Below are positions 33,996 through 44,984 of a DNA stretch of 64,000 nt, one piece after another. The DNA is taken from the NCBI GenBank assembly GCA_029962745.1, contig CM057161.1:6399876-6463875 (forward strand), given 5' to 3'. The notes below the pieces were generated by a model. The model was not told where the DNA came from. It searched no databases and saw only the letters and a list, made by a program, of their open reading frames with translations. This DNA comes from Echinometra lucunter. Taxonomy: Eukaryota; Echinodermata; Echinoidea; Camarodonta; Echinometridae. The position numbers and the translations under genes are program-made. Numbering within the stretch: the stretch's first letter is position 1; every line of letters begins with the position of its first letter.

Positions 33996-36883
33996 GTAAG
34001 TATAGTTATTTGGTGATTTTTTTATATATGTTCTGATTTGACTTGTTATCATGTAGGATATTCTCTCGAAATGTTTGAATATTGACAATGGCATAAAATC
34101 ATTCATTTATTTTTTATTTTTTGTATCTATCTGAGAATGCCGGGAAATCATCAAGAGAGATTTGAAATAAATGTTCAAACGAACTTTATGAAAGTTAACA
34201 GATGAAGTGTAAGGCTGAATTTACCTTTCAAATCAATTTCTCTATCATTAATTGAGGCTCAACTCCTTGTTCCGTGGCACTAACAATTCTTAAATCTCAA
34301 TTATCAAAATGTTGAATATTAAATCACAATTATCAAAATGTTGAGAAGAATTTCAAAGGAATTCGCTTTCTTGACATCACTGATACATTTTTGCATAACA
34401 TAGTCCTACGGACTATAATGTCAATATCAATAACTTATCGCACCACTGCGACCTCTATATATTTTGTATTTTGTATTAAACCATTACCTGTAGCAGTTAT
34501 TTCAATTAAACGTAAAATGATTTCTTAATCGGCATAACCAAGTACAAAGCAACATTATTTGTCAATCTATATTTTTCTTGTTATTGTACAACAGGTTCGT
34601 GCAATGTAGCGGTTATTTTCAGTTTATTCCCTTTTCCAAGGGCGTCAACCGGTTCTGAGAAGTGGGGGGACCATTAGCGAGGGAACGAAGTGACCGAGCC
34701 CGAGCTCGCGAAGCGAGCGAGGGGGGAGGGTGTGGGAGGGGGTGTCCTCCTCCCACGGTAAGGAGCTTTTTGCATTTCTTGCTTGAAATAATGCAATTTG
34801 GTGCATATTTACAGCGTCTTTTGTCTACTTCAATACTTCTGATAAAAAATAAGTGGGAGGGGGGGGGGACAAATGATATGATGTGCCCCCACCACTTTTC
34901 AAAGTAGGGGGACATGTCCCCCCCCCCCCCCGTCCCCCACCTGTTGACGCCCATGCCTCTTTTCACTTTTTACAGGCTTCTAGTATTAAAAACTTCAGTT
35001 TGGCTGCAGTTTTACTCACTGTAGTCATGTGTAAGTAGCGACTTCATTCAACCTTGTTACGGATAATATTGTTTGGTTCGAACATAACAAATAAATCCTT
35101 AGAATTATACCTCACTGCATTTCAAATAAGTTTGCATCGACGACAGAAGCAGATACTGTCTTTTTTTTAAGAAGAGAGAACAAGCAAAAATATATACTAT
35201 GATTGAGTTTTATTTTGAATTGATGTGACTCAATGCATGTACAAAATAATAGATGCTACCATGCACTCAAGGATTTTTTTCATGAAATTTATGGGTTTGT
35301 GTTCACTGCCTTTCCTGCTTGATATGTGACAGGAAGGGTATGTTGTAGAAGATTCTTATCACTTTGATTATTGGTACTGTAAGCTTTAGTATTCTCTTAT
35401 TTAAAGGGGGATTAGTGTGATAGTAAAAAATCGTTTGTCCAGCATACGCTCCTTGCAGCCTCCTATCAAATCATTTTAAGGATCATGAGCGGGGATTGAA
35501 TGCACAGATTTAAGCCTCCCCCCCCCCCCCTCCTGTTTTTTTTTTATACGAAAATGCTAGTTTCGAGAAAATATCAACTCTTTGTTTTCTCGTTTAGTCA
35601 CAGAAGCTTCGTGGTTTGATAACAGTGGCTTCAGTCACTGTAGAACTACAACAGCTGTTAAAGCAGTCTTGCTCAAACGAACGTTGTCAAAGTCTGAATG
35701 CCGTCGCTTGGAACTGAAATCTTCACTTGGAGAGGAGCCAACGGTTCCTTCTATTAATGAGACAGGTATAGTTTTCAAATGCTCCTGTATTTGACAAAGT
35801 CCTGCCAAAGGACGGTATATAGTGCCGTGGAAGGGAGACGAACCCCGTAATGATCCAGTCTTGCGCCACCGAACTTTTTCAAAGTCCCGAATCATGCAAA
35901 TGTATAGCCTGAAACTGCAGTCTTTGTTGGGACAGGAAACTAATGGTTCCTTCTACTAAGACAACTGACTTTAAAGATCACGTCGGAACCAGTTTATATG
36001 CTAGCATGTTCTTAATAAGAAATTAAGAAAGTAAAAATCATCACGAAGCGCGTTTTCTTGGGGTAAGAGCACTGGATACCATGTGTTTCAACTGCCAAGA
36101 GTTTCCATTATGGAAATAGCAAAACAATGAGCGAACGCGAGATACAGCCAGAAAACCTGGCACTGATAAAGAAGTAACTAAGGAATGGACCGGGAGTGGA
36201 GCCTTGGAGATAGAGATTAAGAGACAGTGCAGTGTAATGAGAGAGAAGAATGGGGGAGAAGGAAATAGAGATGGGTCACAAAAGTAAAGCAAAAACAACA
36301 AACAGATAGGAAAGAAATGATAGAAGGGATATAATTAAAGAATCACCTAGTCTTGATACTTTTTAACGTAAACTTGAGAAATATTCACTCAGTCAGTACT
36401 TGTCAACAACTCGTGCAAAAACGCTCTTGCCCCCATCCTTTTTGACCAGTCTCTCTATGCACCTTTACCCTTCTCCGTTACTTTAATTCTCTTGATTATC
36501 TTGGAAGTTTGTAACTTCTGCTTTTGTTTTTTTCTTTATATATACATATATACATTTATATATAAACTTATACATGTTCTTGATCGTATGCATACAGCTA
36601 AGTTTCGGGGGCTTGTACCTTACAAGCTTTGCTTTTTTTTAGCCTTTCCGGCCCCTCTGTTTTACTATTTTTCAGTAAGGTCAGCTTTATGTCGTTCAGT
36701 TCCTCAGTAATTCTGTTCTTTCTTTTACAATGTTGTTTCATTATAATGATAATATTCCGTTCCTGTATAGCGCATATCACGTTATTATCTAACGTCTCTA
36801 TGTGCTTCCAAAGGACTTTGGATATTATTACATTATTATTAAATATTATTACGTTGGATATTATCATAATTACGAGATTACTG

Positions 36884-36928
<45 letters not shown>

Positions 36929-39900
36929 ACACGTTTGCTGTGAAACGGAAATAAATTAAATCAAATCAAATCAAGTTAGAAGGGGAGGAATATTCCATGG
37001 ATCTCTGTTACAGGTCCTTGGGCACTCACCTTCACACACAAAGAAGGGAGTGTGTGAGAAATTGAACAAGGAGAAAGTCCAGGGAGTAAGTGAAAATGAA
37101 TGTGAGACGGTGATATATGGAAGAGGAGAAAATTAGAGTCATACATACACTGAAACACTCCACATCACATCTAAATGGATTCTAATGTTCATGTCATACT
37201 TACATACAGGCTCCATCCTCAATAGAACCGACCTCGTCGCGAACCAGAGTGATGTGAATGCCTGTAGCAGTATGCCATGTCAAAACCAAGCCACTTGTAA
37301 TGGCACAATGGACTGGTTTGAATGTCTTTGTCTAGACGGGTTTCAAGGTCCACTTTGTGAGATAGGTGAGGAAGTCAAATTTTTGTGAATGAGTTATTCA
37401 AACTACATCAAACTGCAGTCGTTTATTCACCAAAACATGGGTCGGCAAACGCCCCTTTCACACGACCCGCCAATCGACATATTTCAGAGATGAGGATAGA
37501 GAGGGTGAAGGGGGGGGGGTATCCGACTTAGGTTCTCATTCCTGGAATGAAGAAGGGCTCATCATTCCGAGAGTTTACCATTCTTGAATTATTTTATACG
37601 AACCTATACAGATCCAATCCTCCATGGTAAAAGCAAAATCGGAATTATGTGAACATTTTGATAAACAACATGATAGACTAACATGTAGGCCTTAAGGTGT
37701 AATCATTTAACCCTTCCGCCTCCTCTTCCTGGAGGAATTCCTCCTTCTGTTTAGCACTTCATGCAGGAAATGCAAAATATAGTTTAGAAGTTCACATGTC
37801 TGACATGTTCGAGTACCAATATAGCCCACTATCGTATCCAGGAACTTGATGAACAGAATCACTTTGTGAAACTTCATGAAATGAAAGCGGTCATAGAAGA
37901 CACCAACATGTCGTTTCATTATTATATTTTTTAGGCATCGATGAATGTGAAAACATGCCTTGTCATAATGGGGGACGGTGCAGGAATAAACGTACTGGTG
38001 GTTACTCTTGTATATGTTCCCCGGGCTTCACGGGATCTCGTTGTGAAACAGGTAAAAACTGTCATTGCTTCCTTTTCTTCCCTTCCTTCTTCTTCTTCTT
38101 CTTCTTCTTCTTTTCTTCTCCTTCTTTTACTCCTTCTTCTTCTTCTTTTTTTTCTTCTTCTTCTACTTCTTCTCCGTCTTCTTCTTCTTCTTCATCTTCT
38201 ATGTTTTCCCCTTCCTTCTCCCCACCACCTCCTCCTCCCCCTTCTTATTCTCCGTCTTCTATTTTTCCATCTTTTCCTTCTTTTCCTCCTGCACCTACTT
38301 CTTTTATTATTATTTTCAGATTTCAGATTGAAATTATATTGCATAAAATAATAACTTGGTCAATGTCATTGGACATCATTTTGGGCAGTAACGAGACAAT
38401 TTGATGATAGCTTTAATATTGGACTCTTCTTGGCTGGAATTGCACTAATGACATAACCAGCTTCCTGTTAATATCAAATGCTAGACGTACAAGTTATATT
38501 CACCAAATGCCCAAAATACTTTTTCCCCCCGGAAATAAAATGCAGATTCTACTCGAGCTACCTCCACCTTAATCCTAATCCTACTGATGCGCCAGTGGGC
38601 GTGATGTACGTATTCTGCAATGTAGCAAAAAAAAAAATGAAATTCATTGTTCAACATATTATTCTCCAGCAACAATTACCATCGCTGGTTTTGTCATTGG
38701 TAAAGGGTCAGTTGGACATAAGTTTAGGGTTAGAATAAAGGTCATATAGAATGCTTAGTCTACACTTTAAAAACTAGAATGTTGAATCACTATTTAAAGG
38801 CTCGAGGGGTGACCACATTTTCAAAATAGTAGATTAACCCTTTGAACATGCAGCTAGATTCCAACCTGTATAGTGTTGAATCGAGCATGTTCAAAGTGTT
38901 AATATACCATTTTGAAAATTAATGTAATCACTCCTCGGCCCTCTTAATGGTGACTGAACACTTAAGTTTTTATAGTGTAGGCATGCCAGGGTTGACGTTT
39001 ATGCTAGGTTCCCACTGTCTTGCGACTTGTCACGAACGCCACGATTGGCATTCGTAGCTGATCGTGGAACTTCACGTTTGGGGCAGCGTTACCCTTTCCC
39101 ATTTTGCCTCTAGTACCCTTGGGTGGCATTTCTCAAAGGCTCCAAAACAGATCATGGAAGATCATGCAATCCCAATAGAGCTGCGGCGTTTGTCTTTTCC
39201 AAGGTTGATTCCGATAACCACGATTTGAAAGTACGATTAGATGCGATCTGTTGCGCTTTGATAAGATCTGATCCGATGATCACGTTCGACATTTTTTTTA
39301 ATCGTATTGATCGCAGAAAATTTTTGAACCATCCAAATTTTTTCTACGATCAACACGACTGCCACAATTAACCTCAAGATCTGATGAGATCTGATATGAT
39401 CACCACGATTACTCCACGATTAAGACCGCGATTTCAATCGTGGCACGAATCGTGATAGTGCATCAGAAGTTATACATGGAAGTGTCGCGGTACAATAACT
39501 GTCGCCGCAGCATGATGCCGTAGAGAACCTTTGAAGTCTTGACAGTATTCAATTTACTATTAAGGGTGCTTTTAAAGCTGTAGACTTATTTAGAACGTTT
39601 TGTTCTGCATTAACAAGGTTTTAAAAATAATTACAAAACTTACAAACACAGAAAAGGACTATGAACTGGGTACCTTTCAGACAAATTTCATAGGTATGTT
39701 TCAAAACACCGATCATGCCGATTCTGATTTCGCAAATGACCTATAAACGAGACGGCATCCGTTTATTTTTTATCTACATGTAGATATCAACGAATGCGAG
39801 AGCGACCCCTGTCTTAATGAAGGCACTTGCGTGGACCTTGTCAATGAGTTCACGTGTTGGTGTTTCCCTGGATTCATTGGAGTCAATTGTGAAACAGGTA

Positions 39901-42764
39901 TCGGGAGCCAATCAAGGGGCGGATGGGACTGGAATTAGGTTGGGGAATTTCAATGTATAAAACCGCCACTACGTCTATAGATGAAAATGTTGTGCGGCCC
40001 TTGGGACACCCCCGTCTCCTTCACAGCGAATGGCAAAGTATGTGAGGGAGGATGTGTGTGTATGCGAGAGAGAGAGGGATAGAATGCACACCCACCCGAA
40101 ATTCCCCAAATCCCAATAGAACAGAATTATACAATGGTTGAAAAAAATCATATAGGCCTAAGCTGCTTAAAAACCAACAACGTTGCGTGTTAGACTACAG
40201 AGGCCGCGGAACGTTGGTGGTTTTTTTTTTTTTTTGTTGTTGTTGTTGTTTTGTTGTTGGTTTTTTTTTTTGTGTGTGTGTGTTTGTGGGGGAGGGGTGT
40301 CTACATCCCCAGGCCCCCAGTTTCCACGGCCCCTGAACTATCCTTTTAAATATTTGTGCACTCTAGTCCTATAGAAAAATGCTAATCGTTCCAAAATGAA
40401 TTTTATGGGGCGTTTATTCACTTTCTCGAAAACCGAACACTGCGGGCGTGGGCGTGTGTGTTTGTGTGTATTGGATTTTTACAGACGTGTATCAATCAGA
40501 TATGATAGGTCTGGGACCGACCTTTAACGTCACCATCCGAAAGACATGACTCAGACTCGAACCTGGGTCCGTTTAGAATCTGTTTGTAGGCGAAGACAAT
40601 GATCTGACTGCAGCTAGACCACCTTCTGCTCCCTTCTGACAACTTCCACGATTTTAGGTCCGTTTAATTAAGAATCCGGCAGAGACATGTGCCTTTGAAC
40701 AGTCTCTTTTCTTTTCCGTAGAATCATCTATTGCGTTCATTGGAAAGAAACTCGGTCTCTTCGCGGGTAGTTTAGAGCCCACTTCTTCTCTCCTCGATAC
40801 CACCTTCACCAGGCTATCGATAGATGATGTGGACATTGCAAGTTGCATTGCATATAATCCTCTAGATAAGATGGTCTACTGGACAGGTAGCCAGAATATC
40901 TCTCGTGCCACACTGAATGGAACTCTTCGAGAGGACATCCTGACGATTTCAGAAGGTATTAATTATTCCCCTCCCCCCCCCCCCCCATTTTCAATAGTTA
41001 ATTTAACCATTAATCGTGTCTTGTTCATCAGTATTCATGATATTAATATTTTCCCTGAAGGCCTAGCAATCATATTAAAACCCCAAATTTAGCCCTCCTA
41101 CCATTATCAGACAGGGGCCGCGGAACTGTTTTTTTTTTAGGGGGGGGGGGCTGGCAACCCAAACAGGCGGAGTCCAGGGGCTATAAGGCCCCTGGCAGGG
41201 GGTGGATCCCCCTGATGCCCTTGGGCTCTTATGGTTTTGTAGGCCTATATTAAATGAGCAATTTACAATTAATTGGGGGGTTTTAGCCTGAAATTGTGTG
41301 TGGGGGGGGGGGGGGGCTGCAAACCCCCAGTCTCCTCCTCCCCCCTCCCCCCTCCCCCTCTCCTCCCCCCTCTCCTCCCCCCTCCCCCCCCCCCCCCCCC
41401 CCCCCCCCGCTTCCTTGGCCCATATAAGACATTCAAGTATAGTTATTCCAAGATATCTCCCTACCGGGAACCATTTAATTAATTTACCTAGCGTGGGTCC
41501 AGTGCTGATGAATGTATTGCCACGAGGACACTTAAGGAAACCAACACGCACAACATGCTCAAGTCAAGAAGTTTTCAAATCAAAGCTGAGACAGAATAAT
41601 ACAGGTCTGAGGTGAAAATTTGGTCGAAATCGGACACGGAATAAGATGATTGTACCTATATGAAACTTTCTGTTCGTGACATTACCAAAGCTGCTGGTGA
41701 TATAATTTATGACAATTTTCTGTATGTTTTGACACAGAATTTCACAAATTCTTTATTATCTTGAAGAACGCGTGTTTTCATTGTCCTTAGCCAAAATAAG
41801 TTGTGGAGAAAACACTTTGACATTTGGCTAGAGAAAATGTGCAAATCTTAAGCAACATGAAAATGTTTAATTAAGTGTGTACAAAACATACAGAGAGTTA
41901 TCCACAATGATGCCATCAACTACTATGGTAGTGTAAACAAATTTAAAAATTTTTTCATATAGCCATAACTTTCTTATTCCGTGTCCAATTTTGTTCCATT
42001 TTCGCTGATCTGTTTTATTCCATTTTAGCTTTTATTAAAAAAACAACTTGACTTGAGAGTGTTGGTTTCCTTAATGACATGACAGGGACAGGAATCTGGT
42101 GTGTGGTTCATGTAGTCTGGACAAGAATTCTTGCCTGCATCCCGCCTGTAACAAGTGGGATGATGTGAATACTGAGTGCTTATGATTGGGAGAGGGCAAG
42201 GCACGTACTCCGTGTAGCTATAGCCCACCTCATTCAAAATTCGTCATTGAAGTTTTTTGCTTTGATTCTTCTTCCAATGCGCGCATGAACTCTTTGTATG
42301 CTCAATTAATTTTGAGGAGAAAATAATGACTGTTGTTCTTTTATTTTTTTTTTTCAATTCTACTCTCCCTGGTCATGTTTGTGCAGTATTAGTACTGGTA
42401 ATATATTGGAAGAAAATAAATGAAATGAAGCTGACGTAGCTCTCGATCATGTCCTTTTTATTATGGCAAGCTTTCGGCCAACATGGCCTTCATCAGGTCT
42501 CGGGTTGGAATTAGACCGAGCTCATCGGATTAGTAGAGGGTGAGGGGTACACAAAATACTTGTACGGAGATGTTCAGTATGCTTCCTTGTGTGTGTATAT
42601 ATAATGTGTAATGTAATTCCAACCCGAGACCTGATGAAGGCCATGTTGGCCGAAAGCTTGCCATAATAAAAAGGACATGATCGAGAGCTACGTCAGCTTC
42701 ATTTCATTTATTTTCTTCCAATGTGTAATAAGATGAAGCACTGCACACGTTTTGTGAGGGGACA

Positions 42765-42803
<39 letters not shown>

Positions 42804-44984
42804 GTCACTATATAGAATTGAAAATTAGTCTGCATGGCATCTTGATAATACAAGAATCAGAGTGGGTAGTAGAATGCCATCAAAAAATAAAATCATAGAT
42901 TTTAAAAGAAAACGGAGCATAGCTCTCAAAAATGAAAGGCGAAGTCACACTAGCTATTTTTATTAGTTTCACTAGTACAATTGCGGAGCAGAAAGCTAAA
43001 TATTACGATTGTTAAATTATTTTAATAATTAACTGGTGCACAGTTACAGCATCTCACCATGACCATGGTGAAATATCGCTGGAGTTTCGAGAGAGGAAAG
43101 TCTACTTTGCTGTCTATTATGGAGGTCGTGTGGAACGAGCAAATTTTGACGGAAGTGAGAGAGAAGTGCTGCTTGAAAAGCGCTCTTACCCTTTTGGGAT
43201 TGCCATAGATAGCATTAATAGGTAAGAAGTATTACCTTTTTACTGAACAGGAGAAGAAAATATATTTTTGATCATTATCTGTTTAATTTGCAGTCAAGCT
43301 TGGTTGTATTCTTATTTATGATGCGAATGCACTGACAATTTGGATTTCATTAACAGAAGTGTATACAGGACATAACAGTCATAAAAAGATATTCATTACT
43401 CTGTTTTTATCTTTAATTTAACAATACACTAACGGAAAATGAAATTGAAACTCATACTGAAGACTGAAATTTAAACGAAATACCAAAATATTAAACAGCA
43501 CACCACACACCTCATGCGTGGCTTATTTTCTAACATATCTAATGTCCTTCAAACTTTCAAAATGTTGTTAAATGTTCATCTGTGACCAACCGATCATGTG
43601 CTGTGGTGGGTTTGTTGATATCTTAAAAGCAACCGAACAGTGCCTCTGGCCGCACTGGCGATATAGGGCCCGCGATGCACCGCCTCCCCCTCTCCTTTGG
43701 ATCTCCGAGGTGCATGAATTGTGTTAGCATGGTTACGCACTGTAAGTAATAACTATTTGCGATCATGTTGATCTGAAATCCAGACGCACTATATATCATA
43801 TGGACTTTACTCTAGAATGATTATGGCTCTCGTTGTAACAATTCCTGTCTTAGGAAATTATTCTGGAAGGAGCAATATAATGTCATGAAATCGGAGTTGA
43901 ATGGGACCAACCCTACCATCATCGCTGAACCAATGGGATCAGCCACAAGTTGTATTTTCTATTATTATGAAGGTAACAATAATCGAAATCAATTTGGCTT
44001 AAATTTTATCATCATAATTCTGTGCAGAGTATTGTATTTGTTGGAGTTCATGCACGTAATGTTGTAGATATTTCAAATTCTAATTCAGTTTTGTTATAAA
44101 GTACAAGATTATTTTCATATGCTTTTATTCCTTTTGCATGAAATGAAAGCTTTGGTTCATGAACAATGAATAAATAATTTTTAAACCAACAAATCAATCG
44201 TCTGTTGAGAGACTTGGGCATGAACTTATGCAAAAGAATCAAAGTTAACGCCCTTAAAGCTTGACAGTCATCATTTAGCCAACGGTACACCCTAATAGCC
44301 TACACGTTGAAAATTTGTTGTTGTTGTTGTTGTTGCTTTTGATCCTCTATATAGGACTCATGAAACTTTATCAGCTTTGTTGCTAAAAAGTAATTTTGTG
44401 CAATTTGCACAAGTTTCATATACCGTAAATATATGATAATGCATGTTATGCATCGCGAGACAACTTGCGCAGTATGTTATCAACTGAGCATGATTTACGT
44501 GCACATTGTAGGCCTACATTTGCGCTGATACGAAACTCTAATAGTGTTGGTCATCTTATGAATGCAACCTGTAATAACACCAAAACGTAATGCATGTACT
44601 ACATGTTGTTGTTGTTGGTTTTTTTTTCATAAACAGTGCATCCTCATCATGACTCTCTTTTCTCTTTCACACTCCTCAGAGTCCCTGGTTCTGTTCACTG
44701 ACCTGAAGTACAGCATGGTTCAGTCCGTCCGACCTGATGGCACTGATCAGCACGTCGTGACCAGCTGGAACGCAAGTTCCATAATGCATATTACCGTCTA
44801 CAATTCCAGACTTATTTTCACTACGAAAGAAGGGCCAATCGGTGAGGTTCCTTTGGTCAACTTGTCGGCGATTAGAACGGTAGATACCCTTAGAGTGAGA
44901 GGACATGACAAACCCCATTTGGGCACTAGGAATAAACACATTCACATCTACGATATCCAGAGAGATCTCAACCATGTCTACTAG
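33984..44984 (+). CDS. Secreted EGF(x3)-YWTD propeller protein
   Basis: Ten exons with GT-AG sites and consistent phases give exactly 484 codons including the stop, with no internal stop. Residues 1-27 are a probable signal peptide ([12 protein letters not shown] core). 28-78 is an uncharacterised segment with two Cys, 79-130 includes EGF1, 131-169 EGF2, and 170-207 EGF3, a calcium-type EGF starting DINEC. 208-483 forms six LDLR class B blades, with [38 protein letters not shown] and [18 protein letters not shown] as blade signatures. No transmembrane helix or cytoplasmic tail follows, unlike LRP/LDLR receptors. It is likely an extracellular ligand-binding or matrix protein; nidogen-like or soluble LRP-like roles are possible. 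The short first coding exon is the least certain part. Confidence 0.87.
34637..34955. mobile_element. MITE with GGGCGTCAAC ends next to exon 2
   Basis: Ends CAAGGGCGTCAACCGG and GTTGACGCCCATG are inverted. Flanks CCCTTTTC and CCTCTTTTC look like a decayed 8-9-bp duplication. Interior has CTCGCGAAGCGAGCGAG-like repeats and a poly-C run. It ends 20 bp before exon 2 of the EGF/propeller gene. Confidence 0.6.
34976..35030 (+). CDS. Exon 2: signal peptide core
   Basis: Acceptor TTTTTACAG, donor GTAAGT. Encodes [18 protein letters not shown], a hydrophobic secretion signal. The acceptor lies only 20 bp downstream of a transposon end. Confidence 0.8.
35598..35765 (+). CDS. Exon 3: N-terminal two-Cys segment
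   Basis: Encodes [20 protein letters not shown] then [20 protein letters not shown]. No domain recognised. Phase 1-1, 168 bp. A decayed partial copy of its 3' end lies about 120 bp downstream. Confidence 0.8.
35881..35965 (+). pseudogene. Decayed partial duplicate of exon 3
   Basis: CTGAAACTGCAGTCTTTG..GG..CAGGAAACTAATGGTTCC..TTCTACTAAGACA parallels the end of exon 3 (GGAACTGAAATCTTCACTTG...CCAACGGTTCCTTCTATTA). It has a premature TAA and no good donor. Short and diverged, so moderate confidence. Confidence 0.45.
36880..36922. repeat. (TA)n microsatellite
   Basis: About 40 bp of TA repeats in intron 3 of the EGF/propeller gene. Confidence 0.95.
37210..37365 (+). CDS. Exon 4: EGF1
   Basis: Encodes [16 protein letters not shown], then [16 protein letters not shown], a complete six-Cys EGF module. 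Phase 1-1, 156 bp. Confidence 0.92.
37935..38051 (+). CDS. Exon 5: EGF2
   Basis: Encodes [16 protein letters not shown], then [18 protein letters not shown]. Six Cys. Phase 1-1, 117 bp. A CTT-rich microsatellite starts right after the donor. Confidence 0.93.
38065..38300. repeat. CTT/CCT pyrimidine tract
   Basis: About 235 bp of nearly pure pyrimidine on the plus strand, starting 14 bp after the EGF2 donor. Poly-Ser/Phe/Leu frames across it are artefacts. Confidence 0.95.
38761..38979. mobile_element. MITE with TACACTTTAAAAACT ends
   Basis: Ends TACACTTTAAAAACT (38761-38775) and AGTTTTTATAGTGTA (38965-38979). Inner arms ATTTTCAAAATAGTAGATTA and GAACATGC are also inverted. A half copy is at 59285-59412. 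Confidence 0.75.
38999..39425. repeat. CACGAT-rich dispersed repeat
   Basis: Starts TTATGCTAGGTTCCCACTG, matching the end motif of the foldback at 56043-56350. It contains many ATCACGATT/CCACGATTA-type words also seen at 57440-57720. Confidence 0.5.
39784..39897 (+). CDS. Exon 6: EGF3, calcium-binding type
   Basis: Encodes [16 protein letters not shown], then [21 protein letters not shown] at the start is the calcium-binding EGF signature. Phase 1-1, 114 bp. Confidence 0.93.
40198..40335. mobile_element. Short element with CAGAGGCCGCGGAAC ends
   Basis: Left CAGAGGCCGCGGAACGTT and right GTTTCCACGGCCCCTG are inverted. The interior is T- and G-rich. No matching target duplication seen. Related ends appear at about 41113 (CAGGGGCCGCGGAAC) and 45610 (TTTCCGCGGCCTCGG). 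Confidence 0.5.
40722..40955 (+). CDS. Exon 7: propeller blades 1-2
   Basis: Encodes [16 protein letters not shown], then [18 protein letters not shown] and [27 protein letters not shown] is the YWTD-repeat signature. Phase 1-1, 234 bp. Confidence 0.9.
41536..42070. mobile_element. TTAA-flanked foldback/MITE
   Basis: Ends GGAAACCAACAC..CTCAAGTCAAG and the complement CTTGACTT..GTGTTGGTTTCC, flanked by TTAA (41532-41535, 42071-42074). The inner arms ATCGGACACGGAATAAG / CTTATTCCGTGTCC extend the inverted repeat. Intron 7 of the EGF/propeller gene. Confidence 0.75.
42406..42721. mobile_element. Inverted pair of 107-bp segments with hammerhead-like cores
   Basis: Arms 42406-42512 and 42615-42721 are nearly identical in inverse orientation, with a 102-bp spacer. 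Each carries CTGATGA-A-GGCC-ATGTT-GGCC-GAAA, at plus-strand 42631-42655 and minus-strand 42496-42472. That is the conserved half of a hammerhead ribozyme with one extra unpaired base. Such cores are known from Penelope-like elements and retrozymes. The NUH/helix I part was not found. Confidence 0.6.
43050..43221 (+). CDS. Exon 8: propeller blade 3
   Basis: Encodes [20 protein letters not shown], then [12 protein letters not shown], an LDLR class B repeat. Phase 1 in, 2 out. The preceding intron (2.1 kb) holds a TTAA element and a hammerhead-like inverted repeat. Confidence 0.9.
43854..43972 (+). CDS. Exon 9: propeller blade 4
   Basis: Encodes [20 protein letters not shown], then [10 protein letters not shown]. 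Phase 2 in, 1 out, 119 bp. Confidence 0.9.
44680..44984 (+). CDS. Exon 10: propeller blades 5-6 and stop
   Basis: Encodes [20 protein letters not shown], then [18 protein letters not shown] and [15 protein letters not shown], with TAG at 44982-44984. No membrane segment follows, which supports secretion. Confidence 0.9.
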
